From NCBI GenBank assembly GCA_016288695.1, contig JAEELD010000009.1, positions 1-64,000 of the forward strand: 64,000 nucleotides of DNA, in the 5' to 3' direction. Source of the DNA: Mycoplasmataceae bacterium (GTDB taxonomy: Bacteria > Bacillota_I > Bacilli_A > Mycoplasmatales > Mycoplasmoidaceae). Positions 35,437-48,309 of this stretch are shown here, in pieces. A program made the position numbers and the translations under genes. The notes under the pieces were generated by a model. That model was not told the origin of the DNA. It was given only the letters and a program-made list of their open reading frames with translations, and made no database searches. Every line of letters begins with the position of its first letter. Positions within the stretch are counted from its first letter, which is position 1.

Positions 35437-36375
35437 ATAGGCTAAATTTGCCACCATAGCTGCATTATCATTACAATATTGTTTTTCTGCTAATGTAATA
35501 TTACATTTAATCTCTTTAATTTTTGTTCGTAATAGTTTACAAGATGAAACTCCTCCACCTATAACAATTGTTTTAACTTTATAAATTTTTGAATAATAAA
35601 TAATTTTTTTAATTAATTCATCAATGCACCATCTCAATACACTGCTTCCAATAATAACAGAATCAATTTTTTTATTTTTCATTCGTAATGAATTCACATA
35701 ATTGAATACAAAAGTTTTTAACCCAGAAAAACTAAATTTAAAAGCAGGAGAATAATGATTAATAAGCTTTAAATTAGCTTTTCTTTCATCATATATTTTG
35801 TCAATACTTAAACCACCTGGATACGGAAGATTTAAAATTCTTCCTATCTTATCTAAGCACTCGCCAACAGCATCATCAGATGTGGAATTTAAAATAGTAT
35901 ATTCACTAAATGAATTAAATAAATATATCATTGTATTCCCGCCAGAAGCATTTAAGCAAATGAAAGGAAATTTTATAATTCCGAATCCTTTATTTATAGA
36001 AAAACTAAAAGCATGTGCTAGCATGTGGTCGATTTTTATTATTGGTTTGCCAATAAGAAAAGAAAGGGTTTTTGAAAAAATTTTTCCAACATGGAGACTT
36101 CCAGCAAGTCCTGGTTTATAAGTATAAGCCACATAATCAATATTCGATAATTTAGTCGTAGTTCCATCAATGACCGAAAAAAAACACTTGATTATTGCAC
36201 TAGCATGATTCCGAGCAGCTATTTCAGGAACTATGCCACCATATCTAACATGCAATTTATTATTTGTAATTACCTCATTACGAATGATCTTCCCATGTGA
36301 TAAAATTGCAATAGAAGTGTCATCGCAAGATGTTTCTACTCCTAAAATTGTGCTACTACAATAATTCTTTTTCAT
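35407..36375 (-). CDS. tsaD: tRNA threonylcarbamoyladenosine biosynthesis protein TsaD
   Basis: ILGVETSCDDTSIAIL, GGIVPEIAARNHA, PGLAGSLHVG, VIGGGVSSCKLLR. Confidence 0.95.
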   Translation of the reverse strand: MKKNYCSSTILGVETSCDDTSIAILSHGKIIRNEVITNNKLHVRYGGIVPEIAARNHASAIIKCFFSVIDGTTTKLSNIDYVAYTYKPGLAGSLHVGKIFSKTLSFLIGKPIIKIDHMLAHAFSFSINKGFGIIKFPFICLNASGGNTMIYLFNSFSEYTILNSTSDDAVGECLDKIGRILNLPYPGGLSIDKIYDERKANLKLINHYSPAFKFSFSGLKTFVFNYVNSLRMKNKKIDSVIIGSSVLRWCIDELIKKIIYYSKIYKVKTIVIGGGVSSCKLLRTKIKEIKCNITLAEKQYCNDNAAMVANLAYLFINNGISV

Positions 36376-36385
36376 ATATATATGC

Positions 36386-37744
36386 TCAATGCATATTTGA
36401 TTTATCCAAAATTGAAATTGGACACTCAACTACATTACATATGTAGTCGTCAAATTCAGAACCAAAATCAATTTTATATATTTTTTGAAATAGCTTTTGC
36501 TGACTTAGTGAGTAATTTGAAAAATAGCTGTTTTGTTCATCCAATACATATTTATCTACTATTTTAAAAGGACTTGAATATTGCAAAAAATCAAAATTAG
36601 ACATAATTCCATATATATACTCGTCATTTTCCTTATCATATATATGTTTATCATTAACATTATTTCCCAAATCTGCTCCATCCAAAGCAATAGACTTCAC
36701 TACAGAATAAATTCTTTTTAATCTATTATTATTACTAGAATTTTTTTTATTAAATACTAAACAGTCTAGCGTAGTAAAATTGAAATTATCACTAGCCCTA
36801 AAAAAGTGAAAATTGTCTTCATCATATGGTTCATATAATTCTGCCCCTTCTGCTGCATATAAAATATCACCATTATAAGCAAATGTTGAATTATTGCCAT
36901 TCCTAGATGAAAAAGAAGACAATATTTGATAAGAATCACTATTAAAGTAAAAATAGTTTTTTTTAAATTTAGAAACAAAATTATGATAATCTAGCTTATA
37001 TTTCTCTATATCCGTGTTTCTATTTGTTGGATTTATTGTTCAACTACTTTTATCAAATGGATACATATTTTGACTTCCTATCAATTTAGACAATCCATAT
37101 ACTGTTCTTGCATCATCAATACATCCTATGTGCGAACTTAATGTAGGCATAAATCTTTGATCTAAATATGGATTCAAAACGGGACTGATTAAATCTGTAA
37201 AATTATTTCAATTTTTTGCAGATGCTAATTCAGATATTTCATCCCCTTTATATGCAAATATAAAATCTTGTAAAAAATATGGTATTACAAAATCCAATAA
37301 GCATTTACCTGGATATAACCCTTCTGGCCCAAATAAATTAGCATATTTGTGTGTCAATTGATCTAATATTAAATTAGTTGAGTTATTCAATAAAGATTTA
37401 ACATCTTTCCCTTCCTTAATTTTTTTACCATTCTCATCATTCAAACCAAAGTAATCTCAATTAATTTCAGAAACCATTCCTTCTTGAATTAGCGATATTG
37501 CTTGATAAATGCTGGGAATTGCAATGTCATAATTTTTGCTAAATTTGCTATTAATTTCTTCATTGCTGGAATAAAAAACAAAATTAACATTATGTTCATT
37601 AGTAATTTTCTGCATTAAATTTAAAGACATATAACTCTCAAAATTTGCAAAAACAATGTAATCATTATTAACACAGCAAAATGAATTAAATAATCAGATA
37701 AAACTAAAAATTAATAAAACTAAATTATTAATAAATCTTCTCAT
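36386..37744 (-). CDS. potD: Spermidine/putrescine ABC transporter substrate-binding protein
   Basis: Signal-peptide-like start MRRFINNLVLLIFSFIWLFNSFCC; last gene of a potABCD cluster; frame joined across several TGA. Confidence 0.78.
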
Positions 37745-38573
37745 ACATTTTTCTTTTATTAGATCTTAACCTTATCAGAATTGATGAAATAACTAAAATT
37801 ATGATTGCTGTTAAAATTATTATTGAACCAAAAGTAACAACCCAAACTTTAATTCCTTTTCTTGTCATATAAATTGAAGTTCCAATTGTCTGAAATGAAC
37901 CATTTACTAAATTTGTAATAATGAAATCATCAAAACTTGTTGATAACACTATAGCAGATGCAGAAAGAATTGCATCTTTTAAATATGGTATTATCACATG
38001 AAAAAAAGTTCTTATCTTGCTACTACCAACATCATAGCTAGCAAAAATCAAATTTTTATTCATCTTTTCAATCTTTGGATAAAAAATAATTATGGCATAT
38101 GGAGTACAAAATGAAATATGTGAAAGCAAAACAGTAAAAAATCCAAAATTAAACCCAAGTGAAACTCATGTTGAAGAAAATAATATTAATAAACTAACAC
38201 CAGTTATTATTTCTGGATTGAAAATCGAAAAATTGCTAATAAGAAGAGTGCCAAATTTGCTAAATTTATTTGCATCATATAAGCCAAATACAGTTATTAT
38301 TCCAATAAACAAGCACATGGGCACAACTATAACAGATAATAACAATGAATTTAATAAACCATTTAAAAAAGTATTATCTTTTCATAAATTTAAATAATTA
38401 TCAAAAGTTGGGGTTGTAAAATTTAAACTTATGTTGCCCCTATTTGTAGATGGATTAAAACTTATAAAAACAATTATCAATAATGGAATATAAATGATGC
38501 ACAAAACAATTAATATATACCATTGCCTTAAAAAATTAAAAATATTTTTATTAAAATTAGATGTTTTAACCAT
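37728..38573 (-). CDS. potC: Spermidine/putrescine ABC transporter permease
   Basis: Joined ORFs; permease domain FASYDVGSSKIRTFFHVIIPYLKDAILSASAIVLSTSFDDFIITNLVNG. Confidence 0.9.
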
Positions 38574-39411
38574 ACTTAATTCAAATTAATCTTTTAATCT
38601 TCTTTCTTATAATCTTCACACCATGATAAAAAAGAAATCATGAAAAAATAATAATTATTGAAATCATTGATAAAGAACTTGCTCTTGCTAATGATAAATC
38701 ACTTGATTGGGCAAGAATACCCTCCTCCATAATTATGTCACCTATTAGTGATCCACTATTACTTGAATTTAAAAACTGTGGCACAGATATGGAAGTAAAA
38801 GATGGCAAAAAAACCAAAGAAATTCCACTATACAATGCTGTTAATGTATAAGGAAAAACGACTTTAATAAATGTTCAAAAATTATTTTGTCCTAGATCTT
38901 TTGAAACCAAAACTAAATTTTTTGGCATGGTCAATAATGTGTTGTATAGTGGTAATGCCATAAAAGGTAAATATATGTAAGACAAGCCAAAAATGGAATA
39001 AATATCGCCAAATGTTGAATTAGGATACCCATTAATACAATCAAACAATGTTTTTAAACCAATTATTTTTATCAAAAAGCTAATTCATGTTGGGGTTGTC
39101 ATCATGAGTAATAAAAGTGATCTAGTAGACTTTGATTCAACATAAAAAACTAAAAAATATGAAAAAGGATAAGACAATATAATCACAATAATTGTTGCAA
39201 AAAAAGCAACCTTCATTGATTTAAAAATTTTACCTAAGATAAATTTATCAATAAATACTCAGTTCAGCATTGATGAACCAGATGATGTTGGCATAATAGA
39301 TTTACAAAAAACAATTATCATTGGAGCAATTATGAAAATAATTGCAATCAGTAGATATGGGAAAATAAGAAATCGTTTCCGTGGAAAAAATTTAAAATTT
39401 CTGCTAAACAT
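38566..39411 (-). CDS. potB: Spermidine/putrescine ABC transporter permease
   Basis: Joined ORFs; LVSKDLGQNNFWTFIKVVFPYTLTALYSGISLVFLPSFTSISVPQFL. Confidence 0.9.
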
Positions 39412-41062
39412 TTTTATCCTCTTCCATATTTGAATATGGCAATATATGAATCCTATTTACATTCAATTTTAAACCTATTTCAGCATTTATATCATATTGA
39501 TTCAGTGAATCAACATTAATTATTAAGTCATTTCATTTAACAAAAATTTCAAATTTAGCTCCTTTGTAATTGCATTTTACTACTTTGCCAACAATCTGTG
39601 AATTTTGCGCAGCTGAAATTTCAATATCCTCAGGTCTAATTAACAAATTAACAAGTGAACCAATAGCATATTTTTTTTCTAAATTTGAAAAGGTAAGGCT
39701 AATATTCCCAAATTTAATAACATTTTCTTGTACAACTTCCCCCGTAAATACATTAATTTTGCCAATAAAATTAGCAACCCATAAATTGGAAGGGGAATCA
39801 TATATTTTTTTTGGAGAATTAATTTGTTGAATTATGCCCTTTGACATGACAACCACTTTATTCGAAAGAAACAAAGCTTCTTCTTGATCATGAGTTACTA
39901 AAATAAAAGTTATTTTTAATTGCTGGTGTAACTTTTTTAATTCAATTTGCATTTTTTGTTTAACTTTTGCATCCAAAGCAGACAGTGGTTCATCAAGCAA
40001 TATTATTTCTGGTTGAACAACTATTGCTCTTGCTAATGCTACACGTTGTTGCATACCTCCAGAAATTTCATTTGGATATTTGCTCTCAAAGCCTTTTAGT
40101 CCGACTAAATCCACTGCACTTTTCACTTTATCATAAATCTCTTTTTTTGACAATTTTTTTGAAATAAAAAATTCAATAACTTGTTTAGTTTTTTGTAAAG
40201 GAAAGTCTAATCAATGCAAATATCTATCACTTAAATAATTTAACTGATTATTTATTTTTAAAATATGAGATCTAATTAAATTATTGAATTGATATTTGCT
40301 ATAAAATGTTAATGCTTGAATTTGAAAATTATTTAAATTATTTGCTCTATAAGATACCGATTTAGAAACAAGCATCATTTTTGATTTTATTTTGAATATT
40401 ATTTTTTTTAATTTATTAAAAAATGAAAATTTAAGTACTTTAATGTTCCGCGAATTTGCAAAATTGTTAATTGATGATCTGTGCATTTTTACTTGTAATG
40501 ATTCAATTGACTTTTTAAGCCACAAATTTATTTTTTTTTGATTAGTAAAATTAATAAGTATTTCATCATATAGACTATCATTTTTAACTTTATCCAAAAA
40601 AGCAATTTTTTTTCTAAGCAGAATTTGAATTTCTTTCTGAATCACTTTTATTTTTTTATTAGCAATCTTTGAAAACTTGGTATAAATTCTTTTTTCAAAT
40701 CTATTAACAACGTCAATTGGTTTATCATTGCATGGTTTCCTTAATGATTTCAAACCATATGATATATTTTGCCATACATTCATATTAGGGAACAAGGCAT
40801 AATCTTGAAAAACTGTAGCTGTTGGTCTTTTATTTATTGATAAATCTTTTATATCAATATCATTAACAAGCAACCTGCCACTTGTTGGTTGCTCGAACCC
40901 ACCAATAATTTTTAAAAGTGTGGATTTGCCACAACCACTAGGACCCAAAATTGTTACAAACTCGCCTTTATTTATAACAAAATTTATATTTGATAAAGCT
41001 ATTGTTCCATCCTTATATGTTTTGCTGATGTGATCAAAATTTATAAAATTCTTAATTACCAT
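39404..41062 (-). CDS. potA: Spermidine/putrescine ABC transporter ATP-binding protein with large internal insertion
   Basis: [39 protein letters not shown], then long basic insertion, then [36 protein letters not shown]. Confidence 0.92.
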
Positions 41063-42683
41063 TTTTCTGTTTTTTTAAAAAAAAGTTACAAATATCACCT
41101 AATTCAAACTTCTTAGAACATGGGGCTATATGAGTTGCAAATTTTTTTACATTTGCAGAAGCATTAGAAAATGCAAATGAAGAACTACATAATTTTAAAA
41201 TTGATAAATCATTATCATAATGCCCAAATCCGAATAGATTATTATGAGAAATGTTTAATGAACTAATTATAAGCTTTAACATATTCATTTTCGATGCATT
41301 TTTATTAGTAATTATGACATGATGATTATTAACTCAAAAAAAACCAATAGATGCAGAAGATAAAATTAACATTTTAATTATTGAATCTATTAAAACTTTA
41401 TTTGATGAGTAAATGCTTATAGACAAAAAATTTGTTAGATGGTCAAAATGCATGTCATTAAATTTTTCAATATTAAAAGAATAAATTTTTTCATTTTTTA
41501 CACCATTTACAACAACTGAAATTTTTTTATTCAATAAAGCAAATTTAAAATGATTGTTTATGGAATTAAAAACTAATGATAAATCATCTTTATTCAAAAA
41601 ATCAACTGCTATTAATCTATTTTTAAAAAAGTCAAAAACAGATGTTCCATTTTCTAAAACTACATAATGAAAATTATTTAAAGAAAAACCTAAATCATGA
41701 GAAATTTTTACCAATTCTGTAAATGAGTAATCTGTACACAAACACATTATGCAATTACAACGATTTACAAAATTTAATAGTTGTTTATTGAAATTACATT
41801 TTTTTGAGTGTTTTAAATTGTTAAAAATGTAGTCGATATTGAAAGCAAACATTTTTGCTTCAGAACGACTATCTACAAGCAAATAATTTTCAATCGCATG
41901 CTTTACTGCCTTATTTTGCTTTCTTAAATTGAATGGTGCTATTTTGGTTAATTGATTTAACCCGCCTATTGAAAAACCAAATTTTACATCCTTTATTGCC
42001 GAAATATCATTGCCTGAGTCGCCAATGGCAGCAGACTGATTAAGTGGGATTTTTAGCAAACTACAAACATGTTGAATTGAAGTTCCTTTTGAACATTTTG
42101 AATTATAAATTTCAATCTGTCTCCCAGCACCACCAATTGAAAAATTAATTTCATCGGAAAGTTCTTTTGACAATCATGAAACTAATTTCAATATCTTTTT
42201 CTTTGAGAAACTAAAAATATTAAATTTCGCAATGCCGTTCAATGAAGAGGGGATAAATTTTATTGTCTTAAGAGGGAAATTTAATTTTGAAATAAATAAA
42301 AAAAACTTATTATTGCATAAAACAGAATCTTTTTTAATTGATTGATCATTGTAAGCTCAACATGCAACCTTTAATTCTCTTGTTTTCGCATAAATTTTTT
42401 TAGAAATTTCATTTGAGATGAGGCATTTCTTAATCTCTTTGCCGTTTTTATCTAAAATTATTGCTCCACATAAAGTAATAATGTATTCAAGCTTCTTGCC
42501 AATATATTTTTGAATCATATCAACATAAACTCTTGCACTACTTATACTCCTACCAGTAGCAATAATTATTTTCCCTCCATTGTCACTATAATGCTTTAAT
42601 GCATCCAAATTTGGTTTTGAAATTTTTTTATATGCATTTAATAAAGTTCCATCAAGATCAATAGCAAACAAATTATTAATCAT
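41052..42683 (-). CDS. Tandem Cof-type HAD hydrolase (second domain apparently degenerate)
   Basis: Single frame with TGA=Trp: domain 1 [17 protein letters not shown]...[11 protein letters not shown]; domain 2 ends with [23 protein letters not shown] but lacks DxDGT. Confidence 0.75.
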
Positions 42684-42810
42684 CTATCTACCCGTCATGT
42701 GAATAATACTAATGTTAATTAACAAAAATTAATGTAAAAGTATTTTATAAAAAAATATTAATTTCAATAATTTAATTTAACATATAAAATAATACACATT
42801 CTAAACAAAT

Positions 42811-43818
42811 ATGAAGCTTACTGAAAGACAATTAAATTTATTAAAAGTTATAATTGAAGAACATATATTGATTGCACAGCCAATTTCAAGTAAACTTATA
42901 ACAAAAAAATATATGAAAAATCTTTCACCGCAAACAATCAGAAATGAAATGAATTATTTAGAAAAAATTAATTTATTGCAGAAATCTCATGCTTCATCTG
43001 GAAGAATTCCTACTATACAAGGTTATAAATATTATGAGGCAAATATACTAAAAACAAGCGTCTCAAATGAAATAAAACAAAAATTACAAATTGTTCTAAA
43101 AAAAAGAAATATCTCCATTGATAGCATAATTGATGAAACAGCTTCACTTATAGAAGAAATACTAAAATTACCAACAGTTGTTCATTCACAAAATAATTCT
43201 TTGTTATTAAAAAGATTTGATTTAATTCCCATCTCAGACAAACTTGTTCTAATCATATTAATAACTAGTTCTGGGGACATAATAAAAAATAAGATTCATA
43301 TAACAAATAACAAACAATTAGAAGATGTAGCTATTTGCACAAAAATTTTTAATGATAGGCTTGTTGATACCCCAATAAATGAAATAAGCAAAAAGCTAAA
43401 TGTCATAAAAGAGATAATACGAAATTCAGTTCATCAATATGAATTTGTCATTCAAAATGTAATAAAAAAAATTTTTGAATTCAATACTATTGATAATAAG
43501 AAAAAAATATATGGTATTAAAAATTTAACTGCACAACCTGAATTTAGAAATATTGATAACTTACATAATATTCTTATGCTCCTTGATAATTCAAGCATAT
43601 GAAAACACATAGCTTATTCACAAGAAAAAACTGGAAAAACAAAAATTACTTTTATTAATGATGTTGGTGAAAAAGATATCACAATTGCATCAACATCTGT
43701 AAAAACTAATAATTCTGTAAAACAAATTTCTATAGTAGGTCCAACAAGAATGAATTATTCTGAAGTAAAGGGACTATTAGACTACATTAAAGATGAATTA
43801 GAAAAAATAAATAATTAA
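42811..43818 (+). CDS. hrcA: Heat-inducible transcription repressor HrcA
   Basis: LTERQLNLLKVIIEEHILIAQPISSKLI...LSPQTIRNEMNYLEKINLLQKSHASSGRIPT...VGPTRMNYSEVKGLLDYI. Confidence 0.95.
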
Positions 43819-43821
43819 TCT

Positions 43822-44361
43822 ATGGTAATTAACTTTAGACAAATTATTAAACTAAAAAGAAAAATATCGCATAAAATTAGAAGAATATGCAAGAAAAAGA
43901 AGATAACATTTGAAAATAATACTTGATATTCAATCATAATCTTTTATTTTTTTACATTAATGAACACTAAAAAAATAAAATGGAAAGATACTTTAACAAA
44001 CTTGAGTAATCAAAATTTTTTTACTAACTTTTATGAATTAGTTAAAAATTTAAATAAAGAACATATAGAAAAAAACACTTTTTTGCCAATGAATGAATAT
44101 ATTGGCATTAACAAAGAAGATGGTATACTTTATTCTGAAATAATTGTGAAAATTTTTACTTACATAGAAAATGTTAAACAAATTAAAGAAACCTATAAGA
44201 TTAACAAAATGATTAATCTCAATAAACTTAATTCAAATAGCGATATTATAACTTCTTCGCTAAAATTATTTGATGATATCAAAAAAAAGTTAGTTAAATT
44301 TGACATTAAAAATTTTAGTTCATATGTTATTTTGTTAAATAATATTAGTTGAAAAAACTAA
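43822..44361 (+). CDS. Hypothetical protein downstream of hrcA
   Basis: Continuous frame reading TGA as Trp; start could instead be 43960. Confidence 0.5.
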
Positions 44362-44373
44362 ATTAGACTAGTT

Positions 44374-44835
44374 TTACTTGATAAATAGTTTTATTTGATC
44401 AAAATACCAATAATTTTTTTGTGGTATTCCTCAAACAACATCTATTAGACAGCAATTCTTATCACTGTTAAAACGATAATTTATTTTGATTGAATACTCA
44501 TTGATTCGATATTTAAATAAATCTATTTGAGCAATCATAGCTCTTATCTCTTTTTGCAAGAAAGAAATAAATTTTTCACTATTAATTATTTTGGTAAATG
44601 AACCACTTGCATATTCTATATCAATTAATTGATTTAATGCCGAACTGTGTTGCATATATTTTCTTAAATCAAAATGCTTGTAATTGCTGCCACGATTCAA
44701 TGGGTTCATGTCATGTGATAAAATATTATCTGACAAAACATAACTCTTATTAAAACATAAAGTGAATGATGAAACAATTAGCATTGAAATACAAAATCAT
44801 GTAAGGTAATTAATTTTTTTGCTTATTTTTTTCAT
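44374..44835 (-). CDS. Hypothetical protein with N-terminal signal/TM segment
   Basis: MKKISKKINYLTWFCISMLIVSSFTLCFNKS... frame joined across TGA. Confidence 0.6.
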
Positions 44836-44836
44836 G

Positions 44837-45874
44837 TTACACCTCAATTTCATTGAAATTACTTAGATTATCAATCCAAACATTTTCGCATTTAATATTA
44901 AAAAAATGTGAAGGATCACTGGTAAAATTAAATGATTTAGTAAATTTAAAAAACACTTTATTGGAATCGGTTAATAATGCAAATTTTATTTCAAAATATC
45001 CTATTGACTTTTTAGGAATCAAAAATCCTCTATCTTCTGAAATAAAATTTTCAATCTCGTTTGTCTGAGTATTAAATTTTGTCCCATATAAATAATTAAA
45101 TTGATATTCATCAGTGCAAAAAATCAAATCATCAATTTTATACTCTAAAGTTTTAATGTCCATTCCATCAATTGAATAATTAAAAGTAACCTTATATCCA
45201 TCAATAACAAAATTACCCTTATATTTAATTTTTAGTAATTCTCTTATCTTGTCTGATAAATTAACATATGAGAAATCGTTTGTGTAATACAAAATCTCCT
45301 CACATATGCCGCTACTATTATCATTTACCAATTTAAAACCTTTTAATAATTTTGTCTCTCCAGACTTGTTTTCATTGTAGTAGTTAGTTAGACAAAAACT
45401 TGAATTTGATGATATGGTATTCACTTCACTAATAAATTTAACAATCTCATTTGGATTTAAATCAATATCTACATTATTCAATATATCAGTATCAATACCA
45501 AACTTTAAATATGATTCGAATTTATAATTAATCATTAAATTGTCTAATATTTTAGTGTCAGATAAATCCAATAAAAATGATGTTTTATACAAGTTACAAC
45601 TTGTTTTATCTTTAATATAATCAGGAAATTTTTTTGTCTCTGATAAATTTATTTCTAAATTATTTACTTTCACAAAACCTAAATCAAAATTTAAATAAAT
45701 AGTGTTTTTAGGTAAATTAAAATTGCTATTTATGTATAGATCAAAATTAAATTCTCATACTTGCTTCTTTAATAAAATCTCTCCTTCAAATCCAGAAAAA
45801 TATATGTATCTATTGCTGTTAACAGGATTATGATCCAATTGCTTTATGTAGTATGGTTTGTTTATACTTATCAT
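44837..45874 (-). CDS. Hypothetical protein (345 aa)
   Basis: MISINKPYYIKQLDHNPVNSNRYIYFSGFEGEILLKKQVWEF... intact frame after TGA readthrough. Confidence 0.65.
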
Positions 45875-46212
45875 TATAAGACGAATAATTTATTAGATGT
45901 TGAATATAAATCGAGAAAATGAGAAACTGCTTGCAAGAAATGTCTATAAAAACTAGATTTAGAATAATTGTTGCTAGTTCAAGATTTATTCTCGATTAAT
46001 TGATTAATGATTAATTGTGATTCTGTCTTATGCATAGAATTCAAAATTAAGTCAATGTATGCAATAAATGATTTAGCTTCTTCTATTTTTTTATTATTAA
46101 CCCTTTTTGTAGAACACGGAATACTTCCTGCAGTTACAATAAAAGTACATAACTTATATTCTTTAATTATTTCTTTTACTCTATCTACTGTTAATTTGAA
46201 ATCTGCTTTCAT
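45874..46212 (-). CDS. Hypothetical small protein, possible ArpU/RinA-like DNA-binding helical protein
   Basis: MKADFKLTVDRVKEIIKEYKLCTFIVTAGSIPCSTKRVNNKKIEEAKSFIAYIDLIL...WTSNNYSKSSFYRHFLQAVSHFLDLYSTSNKLFVL; stop overlaps next start. Confidence 0.55.
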
Positions 46213-46328
46213 AATAATAAATCCATTAACATAATAGTTAAAAATTGGCAAAAAGTACACCAACAATTAAAATTTTTTCAAAATTTTATAAAAAATGTAA
46301 TTTTAAAAAACTAAAAAAATGTTCATTT

Positions 46329-47450
46329 TTATTTAATTTTGAAAATTTTTTCTCATGGGTAATTACTATTACTATTTAAATTAGTGAAATGTCCATATAT
46401 GCTTGTCTTAGTAAAATCAAATTTTTCTAAATCAAATTTTTTAACTATATTACTTAATTCGAAATCAAAAGTTTTATTAACAATCTTATAAATCTTTTGA
46501 ATTTGACATTTTTCTGTGCCGAAACAATTTATGTAAATAGATGTGGGAGTATAATCGCCAATGTTATAAACTAATTGGACTTCCATCCTGTCAGCAAAAT
46601 TATTTGCAACCATATTTTTTGCAATAAACCTTGCAAAGTATGCTCCTGTTCTATCAATTTTAGTATAGTCCTTGCCACTAAATGCTCCTCCGCCATGATG
46701 AGCAATTGTGCCATATGTATCTACCATTAACTTTCTTCCAGTTAAACCTGTATCAGCAAAAGGACCACCAAGAATAAAATTCCCACCATTATTAAATGTA
46801 ATTTTGAAATCTGTATTCATTTTGTATTTTTTAGCTAATGGTTTTAAGATTCTCATCACAATTTTATTAAAAAGGGAATCTAAATTAACGTCTTTTTTAT
46901 GCTGAATAGAAAGGATGATATTATCAATCTGAACAGGGAAATTATTTTCATCATAATAAATAGAGACTTGACATTTTGTGTCAAAACATAAGCCTTTTAA
47001 CTGATGTTTTCTAGTCATTTGATTAATTTCGAAAATAATTCTAGTTGCTAAAACATATGGCAATGGTAGGTATTCACTAGTCTCATTCGTTGCATATCCA
47101 TATACAATACCCATATCGCCAGATCCAAGATGATTTTTTTTATTAACATGGTCTGAAATTTCTGGAGATTGCTTGTTAATATTGGACAGTATAGTAAAAT
47201 CATTTTCATTATAACCAAGTGGTAATAAAACATCTCATGCACACTTTGTTACATCTACATAGGATTTTGTTGATATTTCACCACCAATTACAATCAAATG
47301 ATTACTAGCAAACACCTCGCATGCAACTCTTGAATCTTTATCATTTTTTAAACACTGAACCAAAATCTTATCGGAAATTTGATCACATATTTTGTCTGGA
47401 TGTCCTATACCTACTGCTTCAGATGAAATTAATGATAAGTTTTTAAACAT
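46329..47450 (-). CDS. metK: S-adenosylmethionine synthetase
   Basis: [54 protein letters not shown]; joined across TGA. Confidence 0.97.
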
Positions 47451-47652
47451 AAATAATTTAAATTAATTTTACTAATAAATGAAATCAAAAAAACAATTTC
47501 ACTGCTTTAACAAACACAACACAAAATATAAAAATTTAATATAAAATCAATAAATAATATATCTATATTTTTTGAACTTTGTGATAAAATTTCCATGAAA
47601 ATCGAACCTATAGATAATTTATTTGATATCATTTTATAAGAGGGAAATACTT

Positions 47653-47958
47653 ATGTTAGCAATTATAGAAATAGGAAAAATACAATATAAAATTTCTGAA
47701 AATTCAGAAATATATGTTGAAAAAGTAACTGGTAAACCTCATGACTTAATTAAAATTGATAAAGTACTAATGATTGATAAAAAAATTGGTCATCCTTACT
47801 TAAAAAATTCTTATGTTGAGTGTGAAATTCTTAAACATGGTAAAAAAGAAAAAATTACTGTCATCCACCATATTAGTCAAAAACATCATACACGAAAATA
47901 TGGGCATAGACAAGCATATACTAAACTATTGGTAAAAAAAATTAACTTAAATGATTAA
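47653..47958 (+). CDS. rplU: 50S ribosomal protein L21
   Basis: MLAIIEIGKIQYKISENSEIYVEKV...KHHTRKYGHRQAYTKLLVKKI; preceded by AGAGGGA SD-like sequence. Confidence 0.94.
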   Translation: MLAIIEIGKIQYKISENSEIYVEKVTGKPHDLIKIDKVLMIDKKIGHPYLKNSYVECEILKHGKKEKITVIHHISQKHHTRKYGHRQAYTKLLVKKINLND

Positions 47959-48256
47959 AGTTTATTGAAATAATCAATTCATTTCTGTTAGCGGTCATGC
48001 AAATAAAATAGATAAAAGCAAAAATTTAGTTTGTTGTGCTGTTAGTACAATAATGTTCTCTTCGCAAACATTATTTAACAAAAAGTCCATTAGTTTTAAT
48101 ATTAATAAAAAAAATAACTCAATAACGCTTGCTCTATTAAATAAATCTTATTCGAACAAAAAAATATTGAAAATGATATGCATGCAGCTCATGTATTTAA
48201 GCACTCAATTCCCAAAAGAAATAAAATTATTAAAAATAAAAAATAATATGCTATAA
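47951..48256 (+). CDS. prp: Ribosomal-processing cysteine protease Prp
   Basis: FISVSGHANKIDKSKNLVCCAVSTIMF (GHA...C..VS) between rplU and rpmA. Confidence 0.88.
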
Positions 48257-48309
48257 ACTTTATTACTTTTCAAATGTAGAATAGATAAAATAAACAAATT
48301 TAATAAATT

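Noticed and set aside
36382-36567. Plus-strand ORFs opposite potD, tsaD and potA
   Set aside because: Antisense shadows of conserved genes with no homology signal.
42811-43818. CIRCE element near hrcA
   Set aside because: I found no TTAGCACTC-N9-GAGTGCTAA-like repeat in the flanking sequence.
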